Origin: Flavihumibacter profundi
GTDB taxonomy: Bacteria; Bacteroidota; Bacteroidia; Chitinophagales; Chitinophagaceae
Length of the DNA stretch: 64,000 nt
Direction of reading: 5' to 3'
Assembly: GCF_020076305.1 (NCBI RefSeq)
Contig: NZ_JAIQXE010000003.1
Location: 620,001 to 684,000 of the forward strand
The notes beneath the pieces were generated by a model. It was given only the letters and a program-made list of their open reading frames with translations, was not told the origin of the DNA and made no database searches. The position numbers and the translations under genes were made by a program. Shown here in pieces: positions 34,105-43,929 of the stretch; positions within the stretch are counted from its first letter, which is position 1; every line of letters begins with the position of its first letter.

Positions 34105-35124
34105 ATGAAAAACAAGAAACTCCCGACAATTAAAGAAATAGCGAAACAATTGAACATCTCTGTTTCTACTGTTTCCAGGGCGCTGCACGACCATCCCAGC
34201 ATCGGGTTAAGAACAAAAAGCAGGGTTCAGGAACTTGCAAAAGAGTTAGGATATGAACCAAACCAGACTGCCATATTTTTTAAGCAACGCAGGACTTTTA
34301 CGATTGGTGTAGTGCTTCCTTACCTGATAGAGGATTTTTTTGCAGGAGCAATAAGCGGAATTGAAGAAGTAGTAAATGCCAGTAAATACAATGTGCTGAT
34401 CGGGCAGTCTAATGATGATGTTGAGCGCGAAAAAGCCATCATTACTGCCATGAAAAATCAACGGGTTGATGGCATTATTGTTTCCCTGTCCAAACACACA
34501 AAGAATCTCGACCACTTTACAGCGCTGGAACGATATGATCTTCCTGTTGTGTTTTTTGATCGGGTCCCTGCATCCAATACATATAATAAAGTTGCATTCG
34601 ACATGCCGCATGGCACACACCAGGCCATATCATTCCTGATGGAAAAAGGACATCGCCGGATAGGTATTATCAATGGTCCAAAAGAAATGAAATCTTCCAA
34701 GGAAAGAACAGATACCTATATGCAGGTATTACAGAAAAAAAGGTTGAAAATTGATCTTTCACTGGTAGCCTATTGTGATTTGACAAAAGAAGGCACATCC
34801 CTGGCAATGGAAACCCTCCTTGCCCTGAAACATCCGCCTACTGCAATTTTAGCTATTAATGACTATGTTGCCCTTGATGCTATCCAGTATGCCAAATCAA
34901 AAAACCTGATAAACAATAAGGATATATTTTTTGTCAGTTATGCCAACCTGCCAATTTCAAAATACCTGGAAAATCCCCCTATGGCATCTATTGAACAATA
35001 CCCCAAGAAACAAGGTGAAAAAGCTGCTGAAATACTATTAAGTATGATTACCCACGAGGGTCCGGATCCCCTCGAACCACAGAATATTTTAATCCCCGGC
35101 GAATTGGTTGTCCATATAAGATAA
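34105..35124 (+). CDS. LacI-family transcriptional regulator
   Basis: A 339-residue LacI/GalR regulator. The helix-turn-helix is at about 8-27 (IKEIAKQLNISVSTVSRAL), the hinge around 50-60, and the rest is a periplasmic-binding-protein fold (starting TFTIGVVLPYL). The ligand is unknown, but the next two genes encode secreted carbohydrate-active-looking proteins and a matching operator precedes a sugar transporter 15 kb away, so a sugar is likely. Candidate operators share AAACGwTTG: 33942-33951, 35127-35137 and 50673-50683. Confidence 0.92.
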   Translation: MKNKKLPTIKEIAKQLNISVSTVSRALHDHPSIGLRTKSRVQELAKELGYEPNQTAIFFKQRRTFTIGVVLPYLIEDFFAGAISGIEEVVNASKYNVLIGQSNDDVEREKAIITAMKNQRVDGIIVSLSKHTKNLDHFTALERYDLPVVFFDRVPASNTYNKVAFDMPHGTHQAISFLMEKGHRRIGIINGPKEMKSSKERTDTYMQVLQKKRLKIDLSLVAYCDLTKEGTSLAMETLLALKHPPTAILAINDYVALDAIQYAKSKNLINNKDIFFVSYANLPISKYLENPPMASIEQYPKKQGEKAAEILLSMITHEGPDPLEPQNILIPGELVVHIR

Positions 35125-35126
35125 GT

Positions 35127-35137
35127 CAAACGATTGC
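35127..35137. promoter_or_regulatory. LacI-family operator candidate 2
   Basis: CAAACGATTGC lies 57 nt before the ATG of the DUF6067-like gene, upstream of a weak -7 element TAGATTTA (35163-35170). Confidence 0.45.
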
Positions 35138-35193
35138 AAAACAAACCTGCAATAGTTATGCTTAGATTTATTCTTACATAACGGAATTGCTAC

Positions 35194-38178
35194 ATGAAAA
35201 AATTATTATTGCTGGCCTCATTTATAATGGCTTTGATGTGCCTCAATGCCCAGGATCCGAAATACACTGACGGGAAACACAGCTGGAATGAAGATTCGCT
35301 TGGCAACCATCGCGCAGTAATAACGTTTTCAGGCAAGGGACAGGTAGCCAGGGTAATCATTTCCTGGAGAAGGCCAGATGAAAACCCCGACCTGAAAAGG
35401 ATCATTGTTCAGGATGCAAGGACCAGCCAAAAAATCCTGAATACTTACTCCCGCCTCATTACAAACGAAAAAGGGGATATCCAGTTTGAACCTGTTTCAG
35501 GTCCCGGAACTTATTATATTTATTTCATGCCTTACAAAAACGAAGGCCGCGCCAACTATCCGAAAGGCAGTTATCTTCCTCCAGAAAATACCAGTTCAAA
35601 ATCATGGTTGGCATCCTTGAAACAAAACCAACCTGTGAATGCCTTCGCGCATGAAATCCAGGCGATTGACGCTTTCAATAGTTTTTATCCGATGGAAGTT
35701 TGCGCAACGGCAGCGGAAACCCAGGCACTGGTAGCTAAATCTGGCCGCAAAGACTTTATCGTTTTCACGGAAGCCCGTGATAACCCCATCCGGATGCCTT
35801 CAACACTGCCATACCATTGGATAAAAAAAGGAACAAAAGCAAATTTTTCGGGTATAGCATCCCGTGGTGAAAAATATAGTTTCCAGATCGGGTTGTATAC
35901 TTTGCAAAAGGTTGATAGTATCCAGCTTTCTTTTTCAGCACTTACTGATCAAAACGGCAATTCGATTCCAGCCGGAAACCTTTCCTGTATTAATACCCGT
36001 GGCATTGACTATAAGGGCCAGGCTTTTGAAAAAACCCTGTCGGTGCCTGCAAGCCAGGTGCAGGCGCTGTGGTGCCTTGCAAATATTCCAGCCGAAACAA
36101 GACCCGGCACATACACCGGGAAAGTCCTGATTCATTCTGCAAAAACAAAACCATATACGTTAACTGTCACCATAAAGGTTAATGATAAAATCCTGGCGGA
36201 CGGCGGGATCAGCGAACCCTGGAAACAAACCCGATTGCACTGGTTAAACTCAACCCTATTCCAGGATAATACCGTAATTGATCCCTATATCCCTATCAAA
36301 GTTGAAAACAATACCCTCAGCTTCCTTGGCAGGAAAGTTGAATTGAATGAAGACGGATTTCCCAAACAAATCCAAACTTTTTTCTCGCCGGAAATGACCG
36401 GTTACACTTCTACCCCGAATAACCTGCTGGCCAGCCCGATCCGGTTTGAATTTTCAGGAATTGATTCAGGAAGTATTAAATATGGTCCACCCGTATTCAC
36501 AAAAAAACAGGAAGGGACAGTAGAATGGTCTGCTACCAGCAATATTGGAAACATCCAGATGAAGGTAAACGGTTCTCTTGAGTTTGACGGATTCATGACT
36601 TATACTGTGAAAATAACAGCACTATCAGATACAAAGGTGAACGATATCAGTATGCAGATTCCATTAGAAAAAGATGCAGCAAAATACATGATGGGACTTG
36701 GACAAACCGGTGGAACAAGGGCACAAAATTTCAATTGGAAATGGAATGTAGCATATAAAAACCAGGATGGTGCATGGCTTGGAAATGTAAATGCCGGCTT
36801 ACAATATTCCCTGCGGGATGAAAATTATTCCCGCCCCTTAAATACAAATTTTTACCTGCAAAAACCATTGAACCTGCCAACATCCTGGGGCAATGAAAAC
36901 AAGGGTGGTATAAGGATTACCGAAAATGGAAACTCCGTTTTAGTGAATAATTACAGTGGAGACCGGCTGGTCAAAGAGGGTGAGTCACTGTATTACAATT
37001 TCACCTTGCTCATTACCCCGTTTCATCCTATCAATACAGACTTTCAATGGGAAAACCGTTTCTACCACCGTGCCCACCCCATAGAAACCATTAAAGCCAG
37101 CGGGGCAACTGTTGTTAATATACACCATGGCACCCGAATAAATCCATGGATTAATTATCCCTTTATTGAATACAGGCAAATGAAGGCCTTTATCGATTCG
37201 GCCCACCAGGCCGGACTGAAAGTCAAAATTTACAACACCGTCCGGGAACTTTCAGATAAAGCCTATGAAACCTTCCCGATGCGAAGCCTTGGACACGAAA
37301 TTTATTCTCCCGGAAAAGGCGGCGGATTCAGTTGGCTTCAGGAACATATTGGTAAAGATTATATCGCAGCATGGTTTGTTCCTGAGGTGAAAGATGCAGC
37401 TATTGTTAACAGTGGTATGAGCCGCTGGCATAATTATTACGTTGAAGGCATGAACTGGCTGGTACAAAATGTTGGTATTGATGGTATTTACCTGGATGAT
37501 GTTGCTTTTGACCGCATTACCATGAAAAGGATCAAACGCGCACTAACAAAAGATGGCCATCCCGGAATTATTGACCTCCATTCAGCAAACCAATTCAATA
37601 AAAATGACGGGTTCAATAATAGCGCTAACCTTTACCTTGAACACTTCCCTTACCTCAACAGGTTATGGTTCGGCGAATATTTCGACTATGAAAAAAACAA
37701 ACCCGATTTCTATTTAACTGAAGTGAGTGGTATACCATTCGGATTAATGGGTGAAATGCTGGAAGGTGGTGGTAACCCATGGCGGGGTATGGTGTATGGA
37801 ATGACGAACAGGTATCCGTGGGATGAAAAAGCGGATCCCCGGAATATCTGGAAAGCCTGGGATTCATTTGGTATGAAAGGTACCAGTATGGTTGGTTACT
37901 GGAGCCCGAACTGCCCGGTTACAACATCGGTACCCGGAGTATTGGCAACTGTTTACCAAAAACAAGGTGCAGCAATGATTTCAGTGGCAAGTTGGGCAGA
38001 TGAAAATACAAATTTTAAATTGTTGATCGATTGGAAGAAACTTGGCATAAACCCGGAAAAAGCAACCATTTCAGCTCCCGCTATTAAAAATTTCCAGGAA
38101 GCCAAAACCTTCCATCAGGATGACCTGATTCCGGTGGAAAAAAACAAAGGATGGCTGATTATCATAAAAGAAGGCTAA
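35194..38178 (+). CDS. Secreted glycoside hydrolase-like protein (DUF6067/GH123_N type)
   Basis: A 994-residue exported protein (signal peptide 1-20, ending LNAQ). The N-terminal half is beta-rich; the C-terminal half (about 610-900) looks like a TIM barrel with TVVNIHHGTRINPW, KVKIYNTVREL and GIDGIYLDDVAFDR (near 760-773), where an acidic pair ends a strand as in retaining glycosidases. This matches, from memory, the DUF6067 or GH123_N group, whose substrates are mostly unknown. It follows a LacI-type operator and is probably co-transcribed with the DUF5107 gene (17-nt gap). Assignment to a specific glycan is not possible. Confidence 0.7.
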   Translation: MKKLLLLASFIMALMCLNAQDPKYTDGKHSWNEDSLGNHRAVITFSGKGQVARVIISWRRPDENPDLKRIIVQDARTSQKILNTYSRLITNEKGDIQFEPVSGPGTYYIYFMPYKNEGRANYPKGSYLPPENTSSKSWLASLKQNQPVNAFAHEIQAIDAFNSFYPMEVCATAAETQALVAKSGRKDFIVFTEARDNPIRMPSTLPYHWIKKGTKANFSGIASRGEKYSFQIGLYTLQKVDSIQLSFSALTDQNGNSIPAGNLSCINTRGIDYKGQAFEKTLSVPASQVQALWCLANIPAETRPGTYTGKVLIHSAKTKPYTLTVTIKVNDKILADGGISEPWKQTRLHWLNSTLFQDNTVIDPYIPIKVENNTLSFLGRKVELNEDGFPKQIQTFFSPEMTGYTSTPNNLLASPIRFEFSGIDSGSIKYGPPVFTKKQEGTVEWSATSNIGNIQMKVNGSLEFDGFMTYTVKITALSDTKVNDISMQIPLEKDAAKYMMGLGQTGGTRAQNFNWKWNVAYKNQDGAWLGNVNAGLQYSLRDENYSRPLNTNFYLQKPLNLPTSWGNENKGGIRITENGNSVLVNNYSGDRLVKEGESLYYNFTLLITPFHPINTDFQWENRFYHRAHPIETIKASGATVVNIHHGTRINPWINYPFIEYRQMKAFIDSAHQAGLKVKIYNTVRELSDKAYETFPMRSLGHEIYSPGKGGGFSWLQEHIGKDYIAAWFVPEVKDAAIVNSGMSRWHNYYVEGMNWLVQNVGIDGIYLDDVAFDRITMKRIKRALTKDGHPGIIDLHSANQFNKNDGFNNSANLYLEHFPYLNRLWFGEYFDYEKNKPDFYLTEVSGIPFGLMGEMLEGGGNPWRGMVYGMTNRYPWDEKADPRNIWKAWDSFGMKGTSMVGYWSPNCPVTTSVPGVLATVYQKQGAAMISVASWADENTNFKLLIDWKKLGINPEKATISAPAIKNFQEAKTFHQDDLIPVEKNKGWLIIIKEG

Positions 38179-38195
38179 AGCCTAAAAATATTACC

Positions 38196-41100
38196 ATGAA
38201 GAAATTAATCCTTTTGCTGATACTAACGGTAATTTATAATTTATCTTTTGCACAGGTCCATCCGGCCACAGCAAAAGAATACAAAAAAATATATGCCACA
38301 TACCCATTTTCGGATCCCAACCCGATTCCCCTTCTTACGGCCGTTTACCCCTATTTCAGGTTTGACGGTTTTACTACCAAACCAGAACAACATGCATGGA
38401 AAGTAGTTGAGTTGGAAAATGATTTTATAAAATTGCTGATACTGCCTGAAATTGGCGGGAAAATATGGACGGCCATTGACAAAACAACCAATAAGCCGTT
38501 TTTGTACGATAACGGCGTGGTTAAATTCAGGGATATTGCCATGCGCGGACCCTGGACCAGTGGCGGACTGGAAGCGAATTACGGCATTATAGGACATACC
38601 CCTAATTGCGCTACGCCCGTAGATTATACCATTCAGAAAAATGAAGATGGAAGTGTCAGCTGTTTTATTGGTGTATTGGAATTATTAAGCAGGAGCTACT
38701 GGCGAATGGAAATTAACCTGCCTGCAGATAAAGCATATTTCACAACGAGGTCTTTCTGGTATAATGCAACACCATTGGAACAACCTTATTACCATTGGAT
38801 GAATGCAGGCCTGAAAGCAAGTGGTAACCTGGAATTTATTTATCCGGGTAATAAATACCTTGGCCACGAAGGGGAACATGCAAGCTGGCCGGTTAACAGT
38901 GATGGGAAAAAAATTTCCTGGTACAATGAAAACAATTTTGGCGGTTATAAAAGCTACCATGTATTCGGCAAATATGCAGAGTTCTCAGGTGCTTACTGGC
39001 ATGACGAGGATATGGGCATGGTAAGATATGCTTCCAGGGAAAACAAAGCCGGAACAAAAATCTGGATCTGGGGATTGTCAAACCAGGGAATGATCTGGGA
39101 AAAATTACTGACTGACAAAGATGGGCAATACGTTGAACTCCAAAGCGGCCGGCTTTTTAACCAGAACGCTGAAAAAAGTAGTTTAACCCCTTTCAAACAT
39201 GTAACATTTGCACCGTATGCGACAGATACCTGGACAGAATATTGGTACCCCGTGGGTGCTACCGAAGGAATTGTGAAAGCCACAGATCTTGGCGCATTAA
39301 ACATCATGGAAGAAAATGGATGGCTGAAGATCCGGTTTAGTCCGGTTCAATCATTTACAGATACCTTACAAATCCGTGAAGGCAACAACCTTGTATACAG
39401 TAAAGTTGTTCAAGCGGTACCATTGCGTGTATTTAAGGATTCCATCCCGCTAAACACACACAAAAATCCCCTGACAGCCGACTTTGCAGAACATTCATTC
39501 AGCTATAACAGTGATCCGGCTTCCGGCGACCTTGCAAGGCCGGCTGATGCACCTGCCAATTTTAACTGGAATTCATTTTATGGTTTATATGTACAAGGCA
39601 AAGAAGCTATGGCCATGAAAAATTTTGCTCTGGCAGAAGAGAAATTTATAGCCTCCCTGCGTATGGATGAAAATTACCTGCCATCATTGGTTATGCTGGC
39701 AGAAATTTATTACCGGAATATGAGGTATGAAGAAGCCTTATCCATGGCATCAAAGGCCATCAGCATTGATGCACATGATGGTGCAGCGAATTACTTTTAC
39801 GGCCTTGCCAATGAGGCATTGGGCCATAGCACTGACGCCAAAGATGGTTTTTCACTGGCTACTTTATCTATGAATTACCGCTCTGCAGCATACAACAGGT
39901 TGAGCCGTATAGCTATCAGGGAAAATAATCCCGAAAGGGCATTGGATTTTGCCAATAAAGCACTTGATTTCAATAGTTTTAATATGGATGCGGCCCAGCT
40001 AAAGGCTGTCAGCTTTAGGTTGCAACACAATGAATCCGCTGAAGGCACAACACTGGAAGCAATTCGCAGGCTGGATCCATTAAGTCATTTTGCTGCTATT
40101 GAAACATACTTAAACCATCCAACAGAAGAAAATAAAACGCTGTTAAGCCAACTGATCGTAAACGAATTACCGCAGGAATCATACCTGGAGTTGGCAACCT
40201 GGTATTATTCAATCGGCCAGGAATCTTATGCATTGCAGGTTTTAGAACTGTCCCCTAATTGCCCTGAAGTACAATTCTGGAAGAGCTTCCTGAACAAAGC
40301 AAAAATCGATTTCACTAAAATAAATCTTCGGTTATCCTTTCCATTCAGGTCAGAGACAGCAATGGTCCTTAACAACCTGCTTAAGGAACAGGACCATTGG
40401 ATGTTGAAGTACCAACTCGCACTCATCTATAAGGACAGGAACCGGATCACAGAAGCAAAAGATTTGCTGAATAGCTGTGGCGATAAACCAGACTATGCCC
40501 CATTTTATGCTACCAGGGCCGCCATTTGCGGAAGCGATAACAACGGTAATGCCATTGCCGACTACCAAAAAGCTTTGTCCCTCGATAATAACTGGCGGTA
40601 TAATAAATTACTTGCCCAACTTTATATTTCCCGCCAGGAACCTGAAAAAGCATTGCCCATAGTACAGCAATTCTATAAGGCAAATCCCGATAATTATATC
40701 ATGGGTATGCTATATGCCAAGACACTCCTGCTTAACAGGAAATTCCCTGAAACAGATGCAGTACTAAAACAATTAAATATTATTCCCTTTGAAGGCGCGA
40801 CCGATGGCCGTGAATTATACCGGGAAGCTAAATTGATGCAGGCGGTGGAACAAATGAAAAAAAACCAATACAAGAAAGCATTGAAATTCATCGAGGCTTC
40901 CAGGTTATGGCCGGAAAACCTTGGTGTTGGAAAACCATATGAAGAAGATATTGACTACAGGCTTGAAAATTGGCTGACCTACAGCTGCAATGAGAAAACC
41001 GGCCAATCAAAAAAGAACGAGGCTATCTTGCAGGAAATAATTGCATTTCGTCCCCGAATAGAGAATACCATTCGAAATTTTATACCTTCCAATGAACTCG

Positions 41101-41306
41101 TTACTGCATGGACTTATAAAGCCTTGAAAAGGCCCGAAAAGGGGGCGGCCTGGATGGAGCAGCAATCAAAAACCTACCCAGATAACAAACTGATTGCCTG
41201 GGGAAAAGCCGTATTTGAAAACCAACCGCAACCCATATTGCAGCTTTCCGAAAAAGATGCCAACACAAGGATACTGGAAGCCTATATGCAGCTTGAAAAA
41301 AAATAA
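38196..41306 (+). CDS. Secreted DUF5107-TPR protein
   Basis: A 1036-residue exported protein (signal peptide ending LSFAQ after ATG 38196; an in-frame start at 38151 inside the previous gene is rejected). Residues about 20-360 form a DUF5107 domain (LENDFIKLLILPEIGGKIW, a galactose-mutarotase-like fold that recurs in carbohydrate-active proteins), and about 455-900 carry tetratricopeptide repeats. DUF5107-TPR fusions are frequent in polysaccharide loci of Bacteroidota but have no firm function. Paired with the DUF6067-like gene, both under the nearby LacI regulator by inference. Confidence 0.75.
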   Translation: MKKLILLLILTVIYNLSFAQVHPATAKEYKKIYATYPFSDPNPIPLLTAVYPYFRFDGFTTKPEQHAWKVVELENDFIKLLILPEIGGKIWTAIDKTTNKPFLYDNGVVKFRDIAMRGPWTSGGLEANYGIIGHTPNCATPVDYTIQKNEDGSVSCFIGVLELLSRSYWRMEINLPADKAYFTTRSFWYNATPLEQPYYHWMNAGLKASGNLEFIYPGNKYLGHEGEHASWPVNSDGKKISWYNENNFGGYKSYHVFGKYAEFSGAYWHDEDMGMVRYASRENKAGTKIWIWGLSNQGMIWEKLLTDKDGQYVELQSGRLFNQNAEKSSLTPFKHVTFAPYATDTWTEYWYPVGATEGIVKATDLGALNIMEENGWLKIRFSPVQSFTDTLQIREGNNLVYSKVVQAVPLRVFKDSIPLNTHKNPLTADFAEHSFSYNSDPASGDLARPADAPANFNWNSFYGLYVQGKEAMAMKNFALAEEKFIASLRMDENYLPSLVMLAEIYYRNMRYEEALSMASKAISIDAHDGAANYFYGLANEALGHSTDAKDGFSLATLSMNYRSAAYNRLSRIAIRENNPERALDFANKALDFNSFNMDAAQLKAVSFRLQHNESAEGTTLEAIRRLDPLSHFAAIETYLNHPTEENKTLLSQLIVNELPQESYLELATWYYSIGQESYALQVLELSPNCPEVQFWKSFLNKAKIDFTKINLRLSFPFRSETAMVLNNLLKEQDHWMLKYQLALIYKDRNRITEAKDLLNSCGDKPDYAPFYATRAAICGSDNNGNAIADYQKALSLDNNWRYNKLLAQLYISRQEPEKALPIVQQFYKANPDNYIMGMLYAKTLLLNRKFPETDAVLKQLNIIPFEGATDGRELYREAKLMQAVEQMKKNQYKKALKFIEASRLWPENLGVGKPYEEDIDYRLENWLTYSCNEKTGQSKKNEAILQEIIAFRPRIENTIRNFIPSNELVTAWTYKALKRPEKGAAWMEQQSKTYPDNKLIAWGKAVFENQPQPILQLSEKDANTRILEAYMQLEKK

Positions 41307-41310
41307 AAGA

Positions 41311-41661
41311 TTATTTCCTTACACTTGTCAGTTCCTCCCAATACTCAGCAGCCCGCCTCGTATGTGGAATAACAATGGTTCCGCCTACAATATTGGCTAC
41401 TGCAAATATTTCATATAATTGGGCAGTGGTTACCCCCTGCTCAAAACATTTTCCCAAATGGTATTTAATGCAGTCATCGCACCTCAAAACCATGCTTGCA
41501 ACCAGTCCCAGCATTTCCTTTGTATGTGTTGAAAGAGCCCCCTCTTCATAGGTATTGGTATCGAGGTTCCATAAACGCTTCATCACCAGGTTATTTTTAC
41601 TCAAGATTACTTCGTTCATTCTTGCCCGGTAATCATTAAAGTCCTGTATTAAATTGCTCAT
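41311..41661 (-). CDS. AhpD-like carboxymuconolactone decarboxylase-family protein
   Basis: A 116-residue CMD-family protein with the redox motif CDDCIKYH (C61, C64, H68) used by AhpD-type peroxidase partners. Whether it is an antioxidant disulfide reductase or a decarboxylase relative is undecided; the CxxC-H motif favours the former. Its stop lies 4 nt from the convergent DUF5107-TPR stop. Divergent from the S9 peptidase. Confidence 0.88.
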   Translation of the reverse strand: MSNLIQDFNDYRARMNEVILSKNNLVMKRLWNLDTNTYEEGALSTHTKEMLGLVASMVLRCDDCIKYHLGKCFEQGVTTAQLYEIFAVANIVGGTIVIPHTRRAAEYWEELTSVRK

Positions 41662-41680
41662 AAAAGACGATTTACAGTGC

Positions 41681-41719
41681 CAAATGTACGGAAGCAGAAC
41701 TGCACATTTCGTACATTAG
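41681..41719. promoter_or_regulatory. Divergent promoter pair (AhpD-like / S9 peptidase)
   Basis: Minus strand TACATTTG (41688-41681) is a perfect -7 element 20 nt before the AhpD-like ATG; plus strand TACATTAG (41712-41719) is one base off, 17 nt before the peptidase ATG. The two elements create the visible AATGTACG/CGTACATT inverted repeat. Confidence 0.45.
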
Positions 41720-41735
41720 ACCGTAAAGCAATAGT

Positions 41736-43880
41736 ATGAAAGCCAGCCTACTTTTATTAATCCAGCTTTTTACCCTGGCTGTCATGGCCCAATCTTCAAA
41801 AGATCCTGTTAAGCTTACCGACATGTTAAAAATCAAACAAGTCTATGGCCTGCAATTATCTAAAGATGGCAGCAAAGCTTATTTTATGGTAACATCAATT
41901 GAACCTGACGCAGAAAAAAAATGGGAGTACCAATTCCAGACACAAATCTGGTCGGTAAATACGGACGGACTATCTGCACCCAAACAACTCACTTCAGCTA
42001 AGGACGGAGCATCACAAATCGCCCTGAGCCCCGATGGCCAGCAGATAGCGTTTATCCGGTCAGCAGACAGCAAGTCACAGCTTTTCCTTCTTCCATTAAA
42101 TGGTGGTGAAGCAATCCAGTTAACAAAGTCAAAATATGGTGTTTCCTCGCCTAAATGGAGCCCCGATGGCAAACAAATCGTATTCATTGGTAATATTCCA
42201 TGGAAAGACCTGGCCAATGATTCTTCATTAAATTCCCGGCGTGAATTGCCCTTATGGGCAACCGAAAAGCCCGGATTTACAGATTATAGTTTCCTGAATA
42301 ATGGCCGCAGCATTGCAGATCCAGATGGTTCTGTTGCAGAAGCAAGGGCCTGGTTGCAACTAAATGAAAAAGATAAAAAAGCAAAAGTGATCAATCGCCT
42401 GCAATTCCAGGAAGAATCAACCACTACAGGCGATATCGTAATTTCGCAGGTATTTATTATTGCTGCATCACCTGGTGCCACGGCCCGCCAATTGACAAGC
42501 GGATTCAATAGTTATAGTAACCCCCAGTTCATTTCAAATTCAAAATTACTTGTTGAAGGCGAGGCCGATGAAACAATTCTTCCCGACCGAAACGAGGCCG
42601 TTGCTTTATATACTTTGAAAACTGACGGGACAAACCCTGTAAAATTCCTTTCGGCCAAAGACAGTAGTTATTATGGCGCTGCAATTTCTCCGTCAGGAAA
42701 ATGGATTTCCTTTCAATATGCACCGGTTGATTCAACAGCCGTTCCGGATCTGGCTATAATACCATCAAATGGCACACAGAAAGACATAATTAAAATTCCG
42801 CTTGACCGCAGTAAAAGCAACCTGGTGTGGAAAGGCGATGAATGTTTATATGGTGTGGCCCAAAGCAATGGTGGAGCAATTTTGTTTCAATACGACCTCA
42901 AGTCTAAAAAATTAATAACACTTGGATCAACAGACGAAGGTATCAGTAGCCCTGTTATAACGGGAAACCAAATGGCTTATGTTAAAACTACAGTCAACAA
43001 CCCATTTGAAGTTTATACCAATAACGTTGCCGGAAAAAACGAAAAGCGAATTTCCGGATTCAACGAGGAATGGCTCACAGGCAGGTCAATCGCTCAACCC
43101 GTTAAATATAGTTTTGTCAATAAAAAAGGGCTGACTATAGAATACTGGGTAATGAAGCCCACTAATTATATACCCGGGAAAAAATATCCATTGCTGCTTG
43201 AAATACATGGAGGACCCAAAGCTATGTGGGGCCCTGGTGAAAGTACCATGTGGCATGAGTTCCAGTTCTGGTGCAGCAAAGGCTATGGAGTCGTTTACTG
43301 CAATCCCCGCGGATCAGGCGGTTACGGCAGCTCTTTCCTGAAATCCAATTTCAAAGACTGGGGCAAGGGTCCGATGGAAGATGTACTCCATGCACTGGAT
43401 AATACTGTTGAAGAAGGATGGGCCGATTCCAGCCATCTTTTTGTTACCGGCGGCTCCTATGCCGGTTATCTTGTAGCCTATATAATAGGGCACGACCAAC
43501 GCTTTAAAGCAGCCTGCAGCCAGCGGGGTGTTTATGACCTGAATACTTTTTTTGGGGAAGGAAATGCCTGGAAGCTTGTGCCAGAATATTTCGGTGGTTA
43601 TCCGTGGGACAGGTCAACAAAGGAAATCCTTGATTGCGAATCGCCCATTAGTTATGTTAAAAACATTAACACTCCCCTCATAATTTTCCATGGTGAAAAC
43701 GACCTGAGAACCGGGGTAATTGGTAGTGAAGAGCTCTATAAAAGCCTTAAAGTATTGGGCCGACCTGTTGAATATGTGCGGCAACCCAACGCAACCCATG
43801 AGATAACCCGCAGCGGGAATAACCGGCAACGGTTGGATCAATTATTGCGCACATGGGAATACTTTGAAAGGTTCAGGTAA
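41736..43880 (+). CDS. Secreted S9-family (prolyl oligopeptidase) serine peptidase
   Basis: A 714-residue exported peptidase (signal peptide 1-19, ending VMAQ). The N-terminal half is a beta-propeller with PD40-type repeats (LSPDGQQIAF, WSPDGKQIVF); the C-terminal alpha/beta hydrolase domain has the triad S574 in GGSYAGY, D656 in HGENDLRTG and H688 in NATHEITRSG. These match acylaminoacyl/dipeptidyl peptidases of the S9 family. Periplasmic cleavage of oligopeptides is expected; exact specificity is open. A role in cutting proline-rich peptides from the hydroxyproline locus is possible but the genes are 24 kb apart. Confidence 0.9.
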   Translation: MKASLLLLIQLFTLAVMAQSSKDPVKLTDMLKIKQVYGLQLSKDGSKAYFMVTSIEPDAEKKWEYQFQTQIWSVNTDGLSAPKQLTSAKDGASQIALSPDGQQIAFIRSADSKSQLFLLPLNGGEAIQLTKSKYGVSSPKWSPDGKQIVFIGNIPWKDLANDSSLNSRRELPLWATEKPGFTDYSFLNNGRSIADPDGSVAEARAWLQLNEKDKKAKVINRLQFQEESTTTGDIVISQVFIIAASPGATARQLTSGFNSYSNPQFISNSKLLVEGEADETILPDRNEAVALYTLKTDGTNPVKFLSAKDSSYYGAAISPSGKWISFQYAPVDSTAVPDLAIIPSNGTQKDIIKIPLDRSKSNLVWKGDECLYGVAQSNGGAILFQYDLKSKKLITLGSTDEGISSPVITGNQMAYVKTTVNNPFEVYTNNVAGKNEKRISGFNEEWLTGRSIAQPVKYSFVNKKGLTIEYWVMKPTNYIPGKKYPLLLEIHGGPKAMWGPGESTMWHEFQFWCSKGYGVVYCNPRGSGGYGSSFLKSNFKDWGKGPMEDVLHALDNTVEEGWADSSHLFVTGGSYAGYLVAYIIGHDQRFKAACSQRGVYDLNTFFGEGNAWKLVPEYFGGYPWDRSTKEILDCESPISYVKNINTPLIIFHGENDLRTGVIGSEELYKSLKVLGRPVEYVRQPNATHEITRSGNNRQRLDQLLRTWEYFERFR

Positions 43881-43929
43881 CACCGACGGTAAATTATTTA
43901 TCTTTCCAAATTAATCTGAAGTCCACAAT

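Noticed and set aside
41683-41717. Inverted repeat AATGTACG/CGTACATT as a regulator site
   Set aside because: Each arm is the -7 element of one of the two divergent genes, which explains the symmetry.
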